Of a stretch of DNA of 64,000 bases, positions 42,786 to 50,409 are shown piece by piece. The notes beneath the pieces are model-generated. The model saw only the letters and a list, made by a program, of their open reading frames with translations. It was not told where the DNA came from and made no database searches. This DNA is from Rubrobacter_D sp963840835 (GTDB lineage Bacteria; Actinomycetota; Rubrobacteria; Rubrobacterales; Rubrobacteraceae): positions 1 to 64,000 of the forward strand of contig CAWJAM010000011.1 in the NCBI GenBank assembly GCA_963840835.1. The letters run 5' to 3'. A program made the position numbers and the translations under genes. Position 1 is the first letter of the stretch. The number at the start of each line of letters is the position of its first letter.

Positions 42786-43868
42786 ATGGCGGGGAGTGGT
42801 GTGCTGGAGGATCTGATCGGGCTGTTGGTTCGGGAGGAGGGGAGCGACCTGCATTTGAAGGTGGGGTCGCCGCCTGTTATCAGGGTCAATGGGGTGTTGG
42901 CGCCTGCGGAGGGGTACGGTGTTCTGGATTCTCCTGATACCGAGGCTATGCTTCGGGGGATCATTCCCGAGGCCCTTATTGAGGACTTCGAGCGGGACGG
43001 GGAGGCCGACTTCTCGTACGCGTCTGGGCCGGGCCGGTTCAGGGTCAACGCCTTCAGGCAGAGGGCCGCGGTCTCCATCGTGATGCGTTTCATCCCTTTC
43101 GACATCCCCAGGTTCGAGGAGTTGGGTCTTCCTGAGGTGATCCGCACGCTCGCCTTCGAGGAGCGGGGGATCGTCCTGATCACGGGCACGACCGGAAGCG
43201 GCAAGTCGACGACGCTCGCCTCGATGATAGACATGGTCAACCACGCCATGCCCAAGCACGTGGTCACCATCGAGGACCCGATAGAGTTCCTCCACAGGGA
43301 CGATAAGTGCATCATCAACCAGCGCGAGGTGGGTACGGACACGGCCTCATTCGCGCGTGCCCTGAGGCGGGTGCTGAGGCAGGACCCCGACATTATCCAG
43401 ATCGGGGAGATCAGGGACGCCGAGAGCGCCCAGATAGCCCTCTCGGCCGCGGAGACGGGCCACCTCGTGCTCTCGACGCTCCACACCGTGGACGCAACCG
43501 AGACCATCAACCGCCTGATAGACCTCTTCCCGCCGCACGAGCGGGGCCAGGTACGCAACATGCTGGCTGGAACGCTCAAGGGCATAGTCGGACAACGCCT
43601 GATCCGCACCAAAGACGGAGGCAGGACGCCCGCGTGCGAGGTGATGGTCATCACGGGACGCATCCAGGACTTCATCATGGACCCGGCCCAGACCGGCCAC
43701 ATCGAGCAGGCCATCTCCGAGGGCGAATACTACGGCATGCAGACCTTCGACCAGGCCCTGCTCAAACTGGTCGAGGAGGACAAAGTAGACTACGAAGAAG
43801 CCGTCAGGCTAGCCAGCCGCCCACAAGACTTCAGGCTAATGGTCTACGCCCTGGGTCGCGAAGGGTAG
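42786..43868 (+). CDS. pilT: Twitching ATPase PilT, second copy
   Basis: An intact 360-residue PilT: SGVLEDLIGLLVREEGSDLH then LKVGSPPVIRVNGVL, Walker A GTTGSGKSTTLASMIDMVNH, Asp box EDPIEFLHRDDKCI, Walker B IIQIGEIRDAESAQ, His box AAETGHLVLSTLHTVDATET, C-terminal helices EYYGMQTFDQALLKLVEED. The ATG (or adjacent GTG) after GGAGGTGGGATGAG is chosen rather than the frame start at 42726. It diverges from pilB, so it is expressed separately from the main cluster. The stop codon lies in a 13-bp hairpin arm that begins the following array. Confidence 0.92.
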   Translation: MAGSGVLEDLIGLLVREEGSDLHLKVGSPPVIRVNGVLAPAEGYGVLDSPDTEAMLRGIIPEALIEDFERDGEADFSYASGPGRFRVNAFRQRAAVSIVMRFIPFDIPRFEELGLPEVIRTLAFEERGIVLITGTTGSGKSTTLASMIDMVNHAMPKHVVTIEDPIEFLHRDDKCIINQREVGTDTASFARALRRVLRQDPDIIQIGEIRDAESAQIALSAAETGHLVLSTLHTVDATETINRLIDLFPPHERGQVRNMLAGTLKGIVGQRLIRTKDGGRTPACEVMVITGRIQDFIMDPAQTGHIEQAISEGEYYGMQTFDQALLKLVEEDKVDYEEAVRLASRPQDFRLMVYALGREG

Positions 43869-44076
43869 CACGCAAGCGCGCTACCCTTCGCGGCATTTCA
43901 GCATTTCAGCTGGTCAGCATTTCAGCTTTTTCTGGTTCGGCCTCGCCCGGTCGCACACGAGGAACCGCTCTCCGCGGCAGTCACGTCAGGCGCTCGTAGC
44001 ACCGTCCCGAGACAACTTGCTGACTAGCTGAAATGCTGACCGGCTGAAATGCTGACAAATGTCCACATGGCATATT
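43857..44076. repeat. Hairpin plus split inverted GCTGANNN array
   Basis: CGCGAAGGGTAGC (43857-43869) pairs with GCTACCCTTCGCG (43880-43892); TAG is the pilT stop. Then CATTTCAGCATTTCAGCTGG, TCAGCATTTCAGC, an 85-bp centre, the inverse octamers GCTGACTAGCTGAAATGCTG, ACCGGCTGAAATGCTGAC, and AAATGTCCACATGGCATATT. Confidence 0.9.
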
Positions 44077-44146
44077 TGCTCGGGCTGATTTCTCGCCCAT
44101 AATCTCGTGCAGAAGGAACTTGTCCCTCTAGAGGCGAGGAGCACCG

Positions 44147-44491
44147 ATTACTGCACCGACTACAGTGGCGATTCTCGGGGGGAACTCGGTGGCGGGGCGC
44201 GCCATTGAGGCGTTGCTGCAGGGTGTTGGGTATGACACCCGTCTCATAGAAGATCCTCCCGAGGGCGATCCCGAGGAGCTCCTCGAAGGGGTCAGGCTCC
44301 TGCTCCTCGCACCCACCCTGAGCGCCGAATCGAGGGAAGCTCTGCTCGCCGATATGGGTGGCGCGCCCGGCATACCGGTGCTTACGTTGTCCACGGGCCT
44401 CAAAGAAGCCCTTGGCGACGGGCGCGCCCTCATACCCTGGCCGTGCCGCCTCGAAGACCTCACCAAGAAGATCGAAGCCGCCCTAGTGTAG
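44147..44491 (+). CDS. Receiver-like hypothetical protein, paralogue 1
   Basis: A roughly 110-residue alpha/beta protein: TVAILGGNSVAGRAIEALLQ, VRLLLLAPTLSAESREALLA, IPVLTLSTGLKEAL, ALIPWPCRLEDLTKKIEAAL. Strand order and the Pro-rich loop before the last helix resemble a CheY-type receiver, but the phosphorylated Asp position is hydrophobic, so it would be a pseudo-receiver (inference). A paralogue is at 63172. GTG at 44165 would cut the shared PTT(V/I)AILG start; an ATT at 44147 behind GAGGCGAGGAG gives a better match, so the start is uncertain. Confidence 0.62.
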   Translation: MTAPTTVAILGGNSVAGRAIEALLQGVGYDTRLIEDPPEGDPEELLEGVRLLLLAPTLSAESREALLADMGGAPGIPVLTLSTGLKEALGDGRALIPWPCRLEDLTKKIEAALV

Positions 44492-44492
44492 G

Positions 44493-44698
44493 CACGCTGC
44501 CTTCGGCAGCTGGTCAGCATTTCAGCTAGTCAGCATTTCAGCAGGTCGTTCGCGATGCGGTCGCCATGAGCGCCTGACCTGGTCGTCGCAGACAGCGACC
44601 CTCCACGCAGCCGAGCGGGACCGGAACAGATAAGCTGAAATGCTGAAGTGCTGAAATGCTGAACTGCTGAAATGCTGACCAGCTGAAACGCTGCTATG
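44493..44698. repeat. Split inverted GCTGANNN array with eight in-register octamers
   Basis: Left arm: GCTGCCTTCGGCAGC hairpin, TGGTCAGCATTTCAGCTAGT, CAGCATTTCAGC. Right arm 44634-44697: eight octamers in exact register whose last three bases are AAT, AGT, AAT, ACT, AAT, CCA, AAC, then GCTGCTAT. The centre (about 80 bp) is unrelated. Confidence 0.92.
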
Positions 44699-44745
44699 CT
44701 TCTTGGGGATGCGCAACGTGGATGTTTTGGAAAGGAGCACAGCCG

Positions 44746-45165
44746 GTGAGCGATAGAGACGCACAGAACGCGGACAGGAGTCCTCTAGACAGCGACATGG
44801 GCACGACGACGATACAGGATTCTGTGGTGAGCGCTATCGTTGGGATAGCGGCCCAGGAGGTAGAGGGCGTAAATACGTCCCACGGGGGCGTCAGGTTGCC
44901 GGGCGACACGTCGCCGACGGTTGGTGAGTTCGTGGACAACATCACGGGCGGCGGCAGCCGTAGCCGCGGGCTCTCCGTGGAGGTCGGCGAGCGGCAGGCG
45001 GCTGCGGACATAACGGTGAACGTGGACTACGGGCGTTCGATCCCACAGGTTACCCAGGCCGTGCGCGAACAGGTGATCAAACGCGTACAGAAGCTCACCG
45101 GCCTGGAGGTCACCGAGGTAAACATCCAGGTGAATGATGTAACTCTGCCCGAAGGGCAGGGTTAG
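44746..45165 (+). CDS. Asp23/Gls24-family envelope stress protein
   Basis: A 139-residue Asp23/Gls24 family protein: TTIQDSVVSAIVGIAAQEVE then GVNTSHGG, RGLSVEVGERQAAADITVNV, DYGRSIPQVTQAVREQVIKR, VQKLTGLEVTEVNIQVNDV. In Firmicutes the family is induced by alkaline and envelope stress and sits at the membrane through a partner. The GTG at 44746 follows AAAGGAGC at good spacing. A CTGCCCGAAGGGCAG dyad lies in the last codons. Confidence 0.9.
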   Translation: MSDRDAQNADRSPLDSDMGTTTIQDSVVSAIVGIAAQEVEGVNTSHGGVRLPGDTSPTVGEFVDNITGGGSRSRGLSVEVGERQAAADITVNVDYGRSIPQVTQAVREQVIKRVQKLTGLEVTEVNIQVNDVTLPEGQG

Positions 45166-45167
45166 CA

Positions 45168-45232
45168 CCTGCTTCAGCTTGTCAGCACGCTCTTCGGACG
45201 CTTGTCAGCAGCTCCTCAGCACTTTCAGGTAA
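45168..45232. repeat. GCTGANNN-related array
   Basis: CTGCTTCAGCTTGTCAGCAC, GCTCTTCGGACGCTTGTCAG, CAGCTCCTCAGCACTTTCAG. Directly after the Asp23 stop. Confidence 0.75.
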
Positions 45233-45263
45233 AGAGGAGGTAGGGGTCGGCCGATAATGGTCG

Positions 45264-45635
45264 GTGAGGGATTTTCGAAAGCTGAGGGTTTGGGAAAGGG
45301 GCACCGGCTCACCTTTGGTGTCTACGAGGCTACCGGTCGGGTTTCCCAGGCACGAGAGCTGTACGGGCTGACGAGCCAGCTACGTCGTTGCTCGGCTTCC
45401 ATCCCGCCAACATAGCCGAGGGCTGTGGAAAAGCGGCGACGCCGAGTTGGGCCGCTTCCTCCTCATCTCAATGGGTTCGGCTAGCGAACTCGAATACCAC
45501 CTACTCCTCGCCCACGAACTCGGCTACCTGAACCCCGACCAGCATCAAGAACTCTCCAAACACCAGACGCAAGAAATCAAAAAGATGCTCTCGACCTTCA
45601 TAAAAACGCTCCGCCACCCCAAGCCAAAAAGCTGA
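45264..45635 (+). pseudogene. Four-helix bundle (S23/IVP-like) protein, frameshifted
   Basis: Small four-helix protein of the 23S-rRNA-intervening-sequence/S23 family; function unknown. GTG 45264 gives VRDFRKLRVWERG; after an indel HRLTFGVYEATG and RELYGLTSQLRRCSASIP; after another PANIAEGCGK; after a third DAELGRFLLISMGSASELEY and HLLLAHELGYL to a TGA at 45635. All family motifs exist but in three frames. The stop TGA is itself the first GCTGA unit of the following array. Confidence 0.8.
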
Positions 45636-45684
45636 ATTGCTGACCAGCTGAAATGCTGAAGTGCTGACTTGCTGGCACGCGTAG
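45636..45684. repeat. GCTGANNN array starting at a stop codon
   Basis: AGCTGAATTGCTGACCAGCT, GAAATGCTGAAGTGCTGACT, TGCTGG: five octamers in register, the first containing the TGA of the four-helix gene. Confidence 0.88.
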
Positions 45685-45884
45685 GCCGACAGGCCGGAGC
45701 GTGCCGGGTGGCGCTCAAGGCGAAAGTAAGGCAGAATTGTTCGGCGCGCGGCTTTGGAGTTGCACGGGTCGGCGCCTGTGGCCGGCGGAGGGTCGGCTGT
45801 TGGAGGGTGGGATGCGGAGGGGAGATTGTCGCTTGAGAGGTTTGCCGCGGGCTGGGGGACCATGGGGTTTGGGGAGGTAGGTTT

Positions 45885-47351
45885 ATGTTCCGGCTGAAGT
45901 CGGCTCTCTCGGCGGTGCTTGTGGCCGCGGCCGTGGGGCTGGCGGTGTCTGTCTTTGTTGTGTCCTTGGGCGCGCCGTCGGCGCGCAGCGAGGAGGGCAA
46001 CCCGAGCGCCGCGCAGTACGCCGACGAGGACCAGAGCCAGATGGCCGCTGAGGCACGCTACAACGAGTTCTACGATAACTGGACGGACTCTCTGTCCACG
46101 GAGGCGGCTCCGGAGGGCACACCGTCGCAGGGGTCTGACCCCACGGCGCGGGCTCCTGAGAGGAAGCTTTCGGTGATGGAACCGGCAACCCCCTACTCGC
46201 AGGTCGTCGACAACACCACGCCAGACCGGTTCTACTCCGCGCAACCCTGGAAGAAGAGCGACGGCAGGTTGACCCGCTACGGCAAGGACTTCAGGCACAC
46301 CAGTCCGGGGAAGAGCGGGGCCCCCGCGTGGTTCAGGGTCAGGATACCGACCTCCGGCCACTACACCGTCTACGCTCGCTGGCCAGCCACGAAGGGCAAC
46401 AACCCGAAGACGAGGTTCCGGATCAGCACCGCCTCGGGGTTGCGGAACGTCGAGGTCAACCAGCGCAGGGACGGCGGCACGTGGGTGAGGCTGGGCGCGT
46501 TCAGGATGGAGGAGTCCGACCGCTACTCCGTGCAGGTCTCGGGGCGCTCGAAGGCCGAGGGAAGGGTAGTCGCCGACGCCGTGATGGTCGTCGCCGGCAC
46601 GCAGGCCGCCCCGCATGATCCCAACGCCGACACATCCGCGGGTGGCGGAGGAACGCCACTAGTCGGCGGCGACGTCGTGGCCTCCGAGGTGATCGAAAGG
46701 GCCAGAGCGCACCTCGATACCCCCTACAGGCACTCGCCCCCGATGCCCTGCCAGGCTTATGTTTCGGAGGACTGCTCCTGCTTTACGAGCCTGGTCTTCA
46801 GCCAGTGGGTCTCGATGCCGGACAACCCCGTCTATCAATGGAAGTTCGGACGCTACGTGGAGAAGTCCGACCTCCGCCCCGGCGACCTCGTCTACTTCAA
46901 GGAAGCCGGAGCGGACCGCCCCATAACCCACGTGGGCATCTACTCGGGCGCCGGCAACATCCTCCACTCCTCGACCTACTGGGGCCGCGTCGTCGAGAGC
47001 CCGATGAGGTACGTAGACGGGTACTACGGGGCGCGAAGGCTGGTTGAGACCACGCCCGTTGCACAAGGCCCAGCCACGACGATGATGGCCTCCTACTACG
47101 GGCGCGCCCTGGAAGGCAACTCGATGGCCAACGGCCAACCCTTCGACGCCGACGCCTACACAGCAGCCCACAAGACCCTCCCCTTCGGCACAAAGCTCGA
47201 AGTAACCTACGGCGGCAAGTCCGTACAGGTCACCATCACGGACAGGGGCCCCTTCGTGCCCGGCCGAGACCTAGATCTCTCACTCGCAGCAGCGCAAAAG
47301 CTCGGGCTAATAACTCGGGGCGTAGCGCCAGTGAGCGTGCGGGTTGTTTAG
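45885..47351 (+). CDS. Golvesin-like + NlpC/P60 + RlpA-like cell-wall protein
   Basis: A 488-residue secreted protein with signal peptide (SALSAVLVAAAVGLAVSVFV). Residues about 105-240 match a Golvesin C-terminal-like beta domain (WFRVRIPTSGHYTVYARWPA; FRMEESDRYSVQVSGRSK; VVADAVMVV). Residues 265-390 form an NlpC/P60 peptidase (HLDTPYRHSPPMPC; catalytic Cys in VSEDCSCFTSLVF; His in DRPITHVGIYSG). Residues 395-488 form an RlpA-like double-psi barrel (ASYYGRALEGNSMANGQPFD; HKTLPFGTKLEV; TITDRGPFVPGRDLDLS). Probable peptidoglycan hydrolase active in wall remodelling; the fusion of all three domains is unusual. The start has GGGAGGTAGGTTT upstream. Confidence 0.9.
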   Translation: MFRLKSALSAVLVAAAVGLAVSVFVVSLGAPSARSEEGNPSAAQYADEDQSQMAAEARYNEFYDNWTDSLSTEAAPEGTPSQGSDPTARAPERKLSVMEPATPYSQVVDNTTPDRFYSAQPWKKSDGRLTRYGKDFRHTSPGKSGAPAWFRVRIPTSGHYTVYARWPATKGNNPKTRFRISTASGLRNVEVNQRRDGGTWVRLGAFRMEESDRYSVQVSGRSKAEGRVVADAVMVVAGTQAAPHDPNADTSAGGGGTPLVGGDVVASEVIERARAHLDTPYRHSPPMPCQAYVSEDCSCFTSLVFSQWVSMPDNPVYQWKFGRYVEKSDLRPGDLVYFKEAGADRPITHVGIYSGAGNILHSSTYWGRVVESPMRYVDGYYGARRLVETTPVAQGPATTMMASYYGRALEGNSMANGQPFDADAYTAAHKTLPFGTKLEVTYGGKSVQVTITDRGPFVPGRDLDLSLAAAQKLGLITRGVAPVSVRVV

Positions 47352-47756
47352 AGAGGCATCAGGTTTCAGGCTACAGGCTTCAGGAAGGATTTAGAGCGTC
47401 TTGCGACACGGCTGGGCCAACGGCACGACCGGGCCAACTATCGTCCACCGGCCCGGCTACCGTCGTGGATTCCCGCTTTCGCGGGAATGACGGTTAGGGA
47501 TGCCGATCCGATGGTGATTGGACGGACTTGGTATGAAGCCTGAAACCCGTAGCCTGATGCCTGATACCGAGTCCGTCTGAACACTCGCGCTTTGTGCTCG
47601 CGGATGCACACCGAGTCCTACTCTCTCATCCGTCATTCCCGCGAAAGCGGGAATCTACGGGTAGCAGAAGACATGCGCTCACGCGCAGTGGCGTTGCCAT
47701 TCACCCGGACTTGGTATGAAGCCTGATGCCTGATGCCTGAGCCTGATGCCTATAGG
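47352..47756. repeat. Composite intergenic repeat block
   Basis: CCTGA-type arrays at 47362-47388, 47533-47567 and 47716-47756 alternate with two REP-like dyads (GATTCCCGCTTTCGCGGGAA at 47467, inverse at 47633). CGGACTTGGTATGAAGCCTGA type sequence occurs at both 47524 and 47709. The last array abuts the sortase stop codon. Confidence 0.85.
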
Positions 47757-48536
47757 CTACACGCGCTCGGCACGAACTATGAGCCGCAACTCGAAGGTGG
47801 GTATCGGTGTGCACGTCTGTAGCGTCAGCAGGTCGCGGTCCCTTACTCTGCCTGTTACCCAGTTCTCATCCGGCCTCACGTTGAAGGTGTCGATTACCCT
47901 GTAGTTGTAGGTATTGCCCTCGGGGCCGCGAAGGGTGATCCTCTCTCCCCCGTCGAGCTCGTCGAGGCGGTAGAAGATGAGGTGGCTTCCGGTATCTGGC
48001 CATCCGAGGCGGTGGCCTGCTAGGTAGACGTTTCTTTCGGGGGTGTCGGACCAGGGCATGGAGGTGTCGGGGAGGTGTACTACGCCCTGATCCAGGGCCC
48101 CTTCCGTGGTGGATTCCAGGACGGGAACGTGCCTGAGGTCGATCGCGGGGACGGAGAGGGACATGATGGCGCCGGGCGGGAGCTTGTAGCTGCGGGGTTG
48201 GTTCGCCACCTGGATCTGCTCCCTCGTCGGGAGGGGGTACCCGTCCTCGTCAAGCGGTAGGGTCTGGCGGTCCTGGTTTGCACCGGACCGGGACGAGGTC
48301 GTCTGGGGCGAGGTGATGTCCTTCTCTTTCCAGGGTTCGACGCCGGGGTCGGATCGGGCCGGTTGCTCCTGGGTCGTCTCCGCGGGGCCCTTCGCCGCGG
48401 CTGCCCGCCGCTGCCCTTCCAGAACCGAGAAGAGGGCCACGACCCCGGCGAAAGCCAGCGCGAGGGCCATCGCGGCGATGCCGACCTTCAGGAAGGGGTC
48501 CTGCGAGACCCTGTGTCTGGTCCCCCGCCGCCTCAC
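47757..48536 (-). CDS. Class E sortase
   Basis: A membrane-anchored transpeptidase that links LAxTG-like surface proteins to peptidoglycan in high-G+C Gram-positives; 259 residues. N-terminal membrane helix (FLKVGIAAMALALAFAGVVA), a Gln/Pro-rich linker, then the sortase barrel: MSLSVPAIDLRHVPVLESTT, catalytic His in VYLAGHRLGWPDTGSHLIFY, catalytic Cys in LLTLQTCTPIPTFELRLIV and the Arg in that same strand (ELRLIVRAERV). GTG start. It faces the NlpC/P60 gene across a repeat block; both act on the wall. Confidence 0.92.
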   Translation of the reverse strand: MRRRGTRHRVSQDPFLKVGIAAMALALAFAGVVALFSVLEGQRRAAAAKGPAETTQEQPARSDPGVEPWKEKDITSPQTTSSRSGANQDRQTLPLDEDGYPLPTREQIQVANQPRSYKLPPGAIMSLSVPAIDLRHVPVLESTTEGALDQGVVHLPDTSMPWSDTPERNVYLAGHRLGWPDTGSHLIFYRLDELDGGERITLRGPEGNTYNYRVIDTFNVRPDENWVTGRVRDRDLLTLQTCTPIPTFELRLIVRAERV

Positions 48537-49088
48537 GCCACAGAAACGGGCGCACTACCCGCCACGCCGGAAGATAGCGCCTCCCAGCACAGCACCGGTA
48601 ACCCTTGCGTAAACAACCGCATCCTCATGTACCACCCCTCGCCAACACAGACGAGAGCATTCTACACGCGTTGGACACCAGACCGCTATCTCCTACGTGC
48701 CTCCTGCCACTAGATTCCCGCTCCCCGCTTTCGCGGGGACAGGCCCCGCGGGAATGACGGTCATAGTGAAAGCGAAGCGCGGTAGGAGGTGCACTCTCCC
48801 AGCTTGTACTCAAGGCGGCAGTGATCATGCGGATTCCGTATGACGTAGTAGGGGAGTGTTGACGTGCCATGGGGCGTGCCGACGTGGCGCATGGAGAGCC
48901 CGAATCTGGTCCCGTTCGAACGGACTCGATATTACACGCTCGCGCTTCGTAAGAGGGGTATGGGCTTCGTTACGGGCGTGCTAACTTCATCCGGCGAGTC
49001 GGGCTGCTGTATGACGGCTGCGTGGGGCTTGTTGCGGCGAAGGACGCGTGATCTCCTCTTCACCGGGACGAGGGCCGAGAGCAGATGA
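48537..49088. other. Intergenic region with REP-like repeat
   Basis: A REP-like element with a nested hairpin lies at 48713-48765. A 75-codon plus-strand frame (48864-49088) has no ribosome site or family and is not supported as a gene. Confidence 0.4.
48713..48765. repeat. REP-like dyad with inner hairpin
   Basis: AGATTCCCGCT ... GCGGGAATGACGG encloses CCCCGCTTTCGCGGGG and CCCCGCGG: two nested dyads of the same CCCGC(T)TTCGCGGG design as at 47467. Confidence 0.75.
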
Positions 49089-49090
49089 GA

Positions 49091-49124
49091 CAAAAGGAAA
49101 GGGCCGGGACTCTCGCCCCGGCCC
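49091..49124 (-). terminator. Intrinsic terminator of the phasin-like gene
   Basis: GGGCCGGG and CCCCGGCCC form the stem around CTCTCG. On the minus strand it is followed by TTTCCTTTTG, 28 bases after the gene end. Confidence 0.78.
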
Positions 49125-49151
49125 TCAACGCTCCTTTTGAAAGGGTTCTCG

Positions 49152-49913
49152 TTACGAGTTGGCCCTGATCTTGCGGTCGATCTGCTCGATTAGGGTCTCA
49201 CGGTTCTTGTTCCGCTTCTCGTACTCGCGGACCTTCTTGAGCTCCCCGGTGGAGAGACCTTCGAGCCTCCTGGAGATCTCATCGACGGTCAACCCGTCGT
49301 AGTTGGCGGTCTTCAACGCACCGAAGACGGCCGTCTTTAGCTCCGCCTCTTTGGTGGCCTTCTCTGACTTGCGGAGGACTTTCTCAGTCTTCTCGGTGAC
49401 CTCCTCGGCTACCCTGAGCCCCTGGCGAGTCATCTGCTCGGTGGCCTCGAGCCCCTGCCGGGCGGCCTTCTGGGTCGTCCTCAGGCCCTCCTGGAAGTAC
49501 GCGAAGGGGGAGAAGAAGTCCCTGTATGCTCCTGCCCAGCTCTGGCTCAGCGACCGAAGGCTCTCCTGCTGCTTGTATGCGCTCCGCGCGAAAGCCTCGG
49601 CGGTTTTCACGTTGTGCTCGGTCTGCTCGCGCAGCGCCTCCACAGCGTCGCCCGTCCAGCCCTGCACGAACTCGGCGTTGCGCTGCTGGTGCTGCAAGAG
49701 CCTCACGCCGCCCGCGAACCACTCCTGGGCAGCCCTGGCATTCTGCTCCTGCAACCTCACGAACTCAAGCCCGCCTTCTGCAAGCCCGACACTCCGGCGC
49801 TGGGCGGCAGCGAAGTTCTCGGCGAGCGCCTCGTAAGAGTCGCGCTGAACCTCAGCCATCTCGCGGGCCGTACGCGTCGTCTTCTCGATGTTCCTTGTGG
49901 TGGTCTGCACCAT
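49152..49913 (-). CDS. Phasin-like helical protein
   Basis: A 253-residue, nearly all-helical protein. Residues 1-165 have the phasin pattern of long amphipathic helices with Gln/Ala/Phe repeats (SYEALAENFAAAQRRSVGLA; QEWFAGGVRLLQHQQRNAEF; YRDFFSPFAYFQEGLRTTQK). Phasins coat polyhydroxyalkanoate granules. The C-terminal 45 residues (YDGLTVDEISRRLEGLSTGE; LKKVREYEKRNKNRETLIEQ) look like a SAP/Rho-N type helical domain. The ATG at 49913 follows CGGAGGTAAG. Monocistronic, with its own terminator; no PHA synthase in the window. Confidence 0.72.
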   Translation of the reverse strand: MVQTTTRNIEKTTRTAREMAEVQRDSYEALAENFAAAQRRSVGLAEGGLEFVRLQEQNARAAQEWFAGGVRLLQHQQRNAEFVQGWTGDAVEALREQTEHNVKTAEAFARSAYKQQESLRSLSQSWAGAYRDFFSPFAYFQEGLRTTQKAARQGLEATEQMTRQGLRVAEEVTEKTEKVLRKSEKATKEAELKTAVFGALKTANYDGLTVDEISRRLEGLSTGELKKVREYEKRNKNRETLIEQIDRKIRANS

Positions 49914-50114
49914 CTTACCTCCGTGATCGTAGGTCACTTGCACTATGTTCTTACCACACATATACCCTAATTGCATCCTCTAAAACTCCGGCCTGTGATC
50001 TCTTTAACATACGATCCGGACCCGAGCAGGGCGCAGAGGTTGCGATAGCGTCTTGTGATCAGGGTGGGGACAGGCGTTCCGGACAGATGGCCGCTGTCGG
50101 CATAGAATGGGGTT

Positions 50115-50381
50115 ATGGACGACGTGCGAAGTTCGTTAGAGTGGATCGTACCCCGTGGTCGAGAGATCTACGAGCACCGCGTCCGAGCGAGGTTGGGGCA
50201 GGAAGACGAGGGCGCCTTCGTACTTATCGAAGTCGAGAGCAGCGACTACGCGATCGCCGCGGATGAAGAGGAGGCTTTCGCGCGCGTCGAGGAGAGGCAC
50301 CCTGGCGGCGTGTTCTTCTTCTCACGTGTCGGGCCCAACGGCGAAGCCGTGCCTGCCCACCGCATCGGCGCCGGTGCCTAG
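50115..50381 (+). CDS. Hypothetical protein, 88 residues
   Basis: A small alpha/beta protein: SLEWIVPRGREIYEHRVRAR, GAFVLIEVESSDYAIAADEE, EAFARVEERHPGGVFFFSRV, GPNGEAVPAHRIG. The order of two strands, a helix and a strand ending in HRIG resembles small soluble proteins encoded beside nucleases, but I do not assign a family. Clean coding frame, 28 bases before the next gene, so probably co-transcribed with it. Confidence 0.65.
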   Translation: MDDVRSSLEWIVPRGREIYEHRVRARLGQEDEGAFVLIEVESSDYAIAADEEEAFARVEERHPGGVFFFSRVGPNGEAVPAHRIGAGA

Positions 50382-50409
50382 AAAAGGGCCTGGCGGAGAA
50401 GAGGCGGGT

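Noticed and set aside
44634..44697. CRISPR array
   Set aside because: Units are 8 bp with 3-bp variable parts, there are no spacers of 25 bp or more, and no cas genes are present.
48864..49088. 75-codon frame in the gap before the phasin gene
   Set aside because: No ribosome site, no family, composition unlike neighbours.
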